From contig JAKUCV010004321.1 in assembly GCA_028386065.3 (NCBI GenBank), positions 17,735-81,734 on the forward strand: a stretch of 64,000 nucleotides of DNA. Direction: 5' to 3'. The notes beneath the pieces were generated by a model. It worked only from the letters and a program-made list of their open reading frames with translations, had not been told where the DNA came from and did no database searches. The translations under genes and the position numbers were made by a program. Numbering within the stretch: position 1 is the stretch's first letter; each line of letters begins with the position of its first letter. The DNA comes from Turnera subulata. Its lineage: Eukaryota; Streptophyta; Magnoliopsida; Malpighiales; Passifloraceae. Below, piece after piece: positions 63,879-64,000 of this stretch.

Positions 63879-64000
63879 TGTTAGAACCTATGTCTTCATG
63901 GTTCATTCATTACAGGTTTTGATAAATGACAAACCAAGATCATAACCAAGATGAAGCAAAAAGAAATCAAGCAAACAAGTACTCAACCAAAGTGATCAAG
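63879..64000 (+). repeat. 3' LTR of element 2, first 122 bp
   Basis: It begins TGTTAGAACCTATG, identical or nearly so to the start of the 5' LTR at 60542, and runs off the window. Confidence 0.9.

Larger units (their letters stand above)
51238..64000 (+). mobile_element. CACTA (En/Spm-like) DNA transposon, right end outside the window
   Basis: The element starts CACTACAAAAAAG, the classic CACTA terminus, after TAC (a possible 3-bp target duplication, 51235-51237). GC-rich subterminal repeats follow. The transposase gene starts at 54058 and is interrupted by a copia element at 54958 and a Sirevirus-like element at 60542. The other terminus would lie beyond 64000. Confidence 0.8.
60542..64000 (+). 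mobile_element. Sirevirus-like copia element 2, non-autonomous, right end outside the window
   Basis: 5' LTR 60542-61973, primer-binding site 61976-61988, gag 62030-63394, a protease start, several polypurine tracts and the first 122 bp of the 3' LTR (from 63879). The internal region is only 1.9 kb and lacks all of pol. It is a diverged relative of element 1 that lacks its cargo and internal ORF. TTACT at 60537-60541 should recur just after the 3' LTR. Confidence 0.85.

Noticed and set aside
1..64000. tRNA and rRNA genes
   Set aside because: I looked for rRNA-like stretches and tRNA B boxes. The only good B-box match is the SINE-like element at 13683-13909, which has no cloverleaf.

Overview
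This is nuclear DNA from a flowering plant, most likely a eudicot, though no single marker fixes the species. The evidence is AT-rich non-coding DNA, GT-AG introns, a group III WRKY transcription factor, L1-type LINEs, Ty1/copia elements including two Sirevirus-like ones, and a CACTA transposon. Almost everything outside one gene is transposable element, much of it nested.

The host component is a decayed tandem cluster of group III WRKY genes. Unit A (about 18580-21330) keeps the 5' flank and exon 1 (20668-20939). Unit B (about 23905-48850, interrupted by insertions) keeps the 5' flank, part of intron 1, exon 2 (47396-47500) and exon 3 (47770-48277), but its exon 1 is missing. A third trace, a 3' flank, lies at 6690-6950. 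Exon 1 of A and exons 2-3 of B still join in frame as 294 codons across a 26.5-kb interval. The locus is therefore either a chimeric gene with a giant intron or two complementary pseudogene halves.

Layout: 1-6156, a segmental duplicate of 17561-18364 (a LINE 3' end plus its flank) split by a minus-strand LINE (634-5989). 6160-6600, LINE fragment. 7078-13257, RNase H-bearing LINE. 13683-13909, SINE-like element. 13936-18140, LINE without RNase H. 18580-21330, WRKY unit A. 21330-23640, copia remnant. 23905-24551, start of WRKY unit B. 24552-38131, RNase H-bearing LINE split by Sirevirus-like element 1 (26867-34954). 38132-38813, unit B. 38814-40895, small copia element. 40978-47133, minus-strand LINE with an RRM. 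47134-48850, WRKY exons 2-3. 49540-50060, copia RT remnant. 51238 to the window end, a CACTA element whose transposase gene is split by a copia element (54958-59710) and by Sirevirus-like element 2 (60542 onward).

The most unusual signal is in the two Sirevirus-like elements. Each LTR carries 16-17 copies of the perfect palindrome AACATCGATGTT, arranged as eight pairs whose members start 20-21 bp apart, upstream of the LTR TATA box. Element 1 has a second, independently arranged eight-pair array inside it, directly upstream of a TATA box and an intact 418-aa ORF. Both elements lack pol and have a shortened gag, so they look like a non-autonomous family. Element 1 also carries an antisense cargo ORF. 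The array upstream of the internal ORF suggests that LTR and ORF are controlled by the same host factor.
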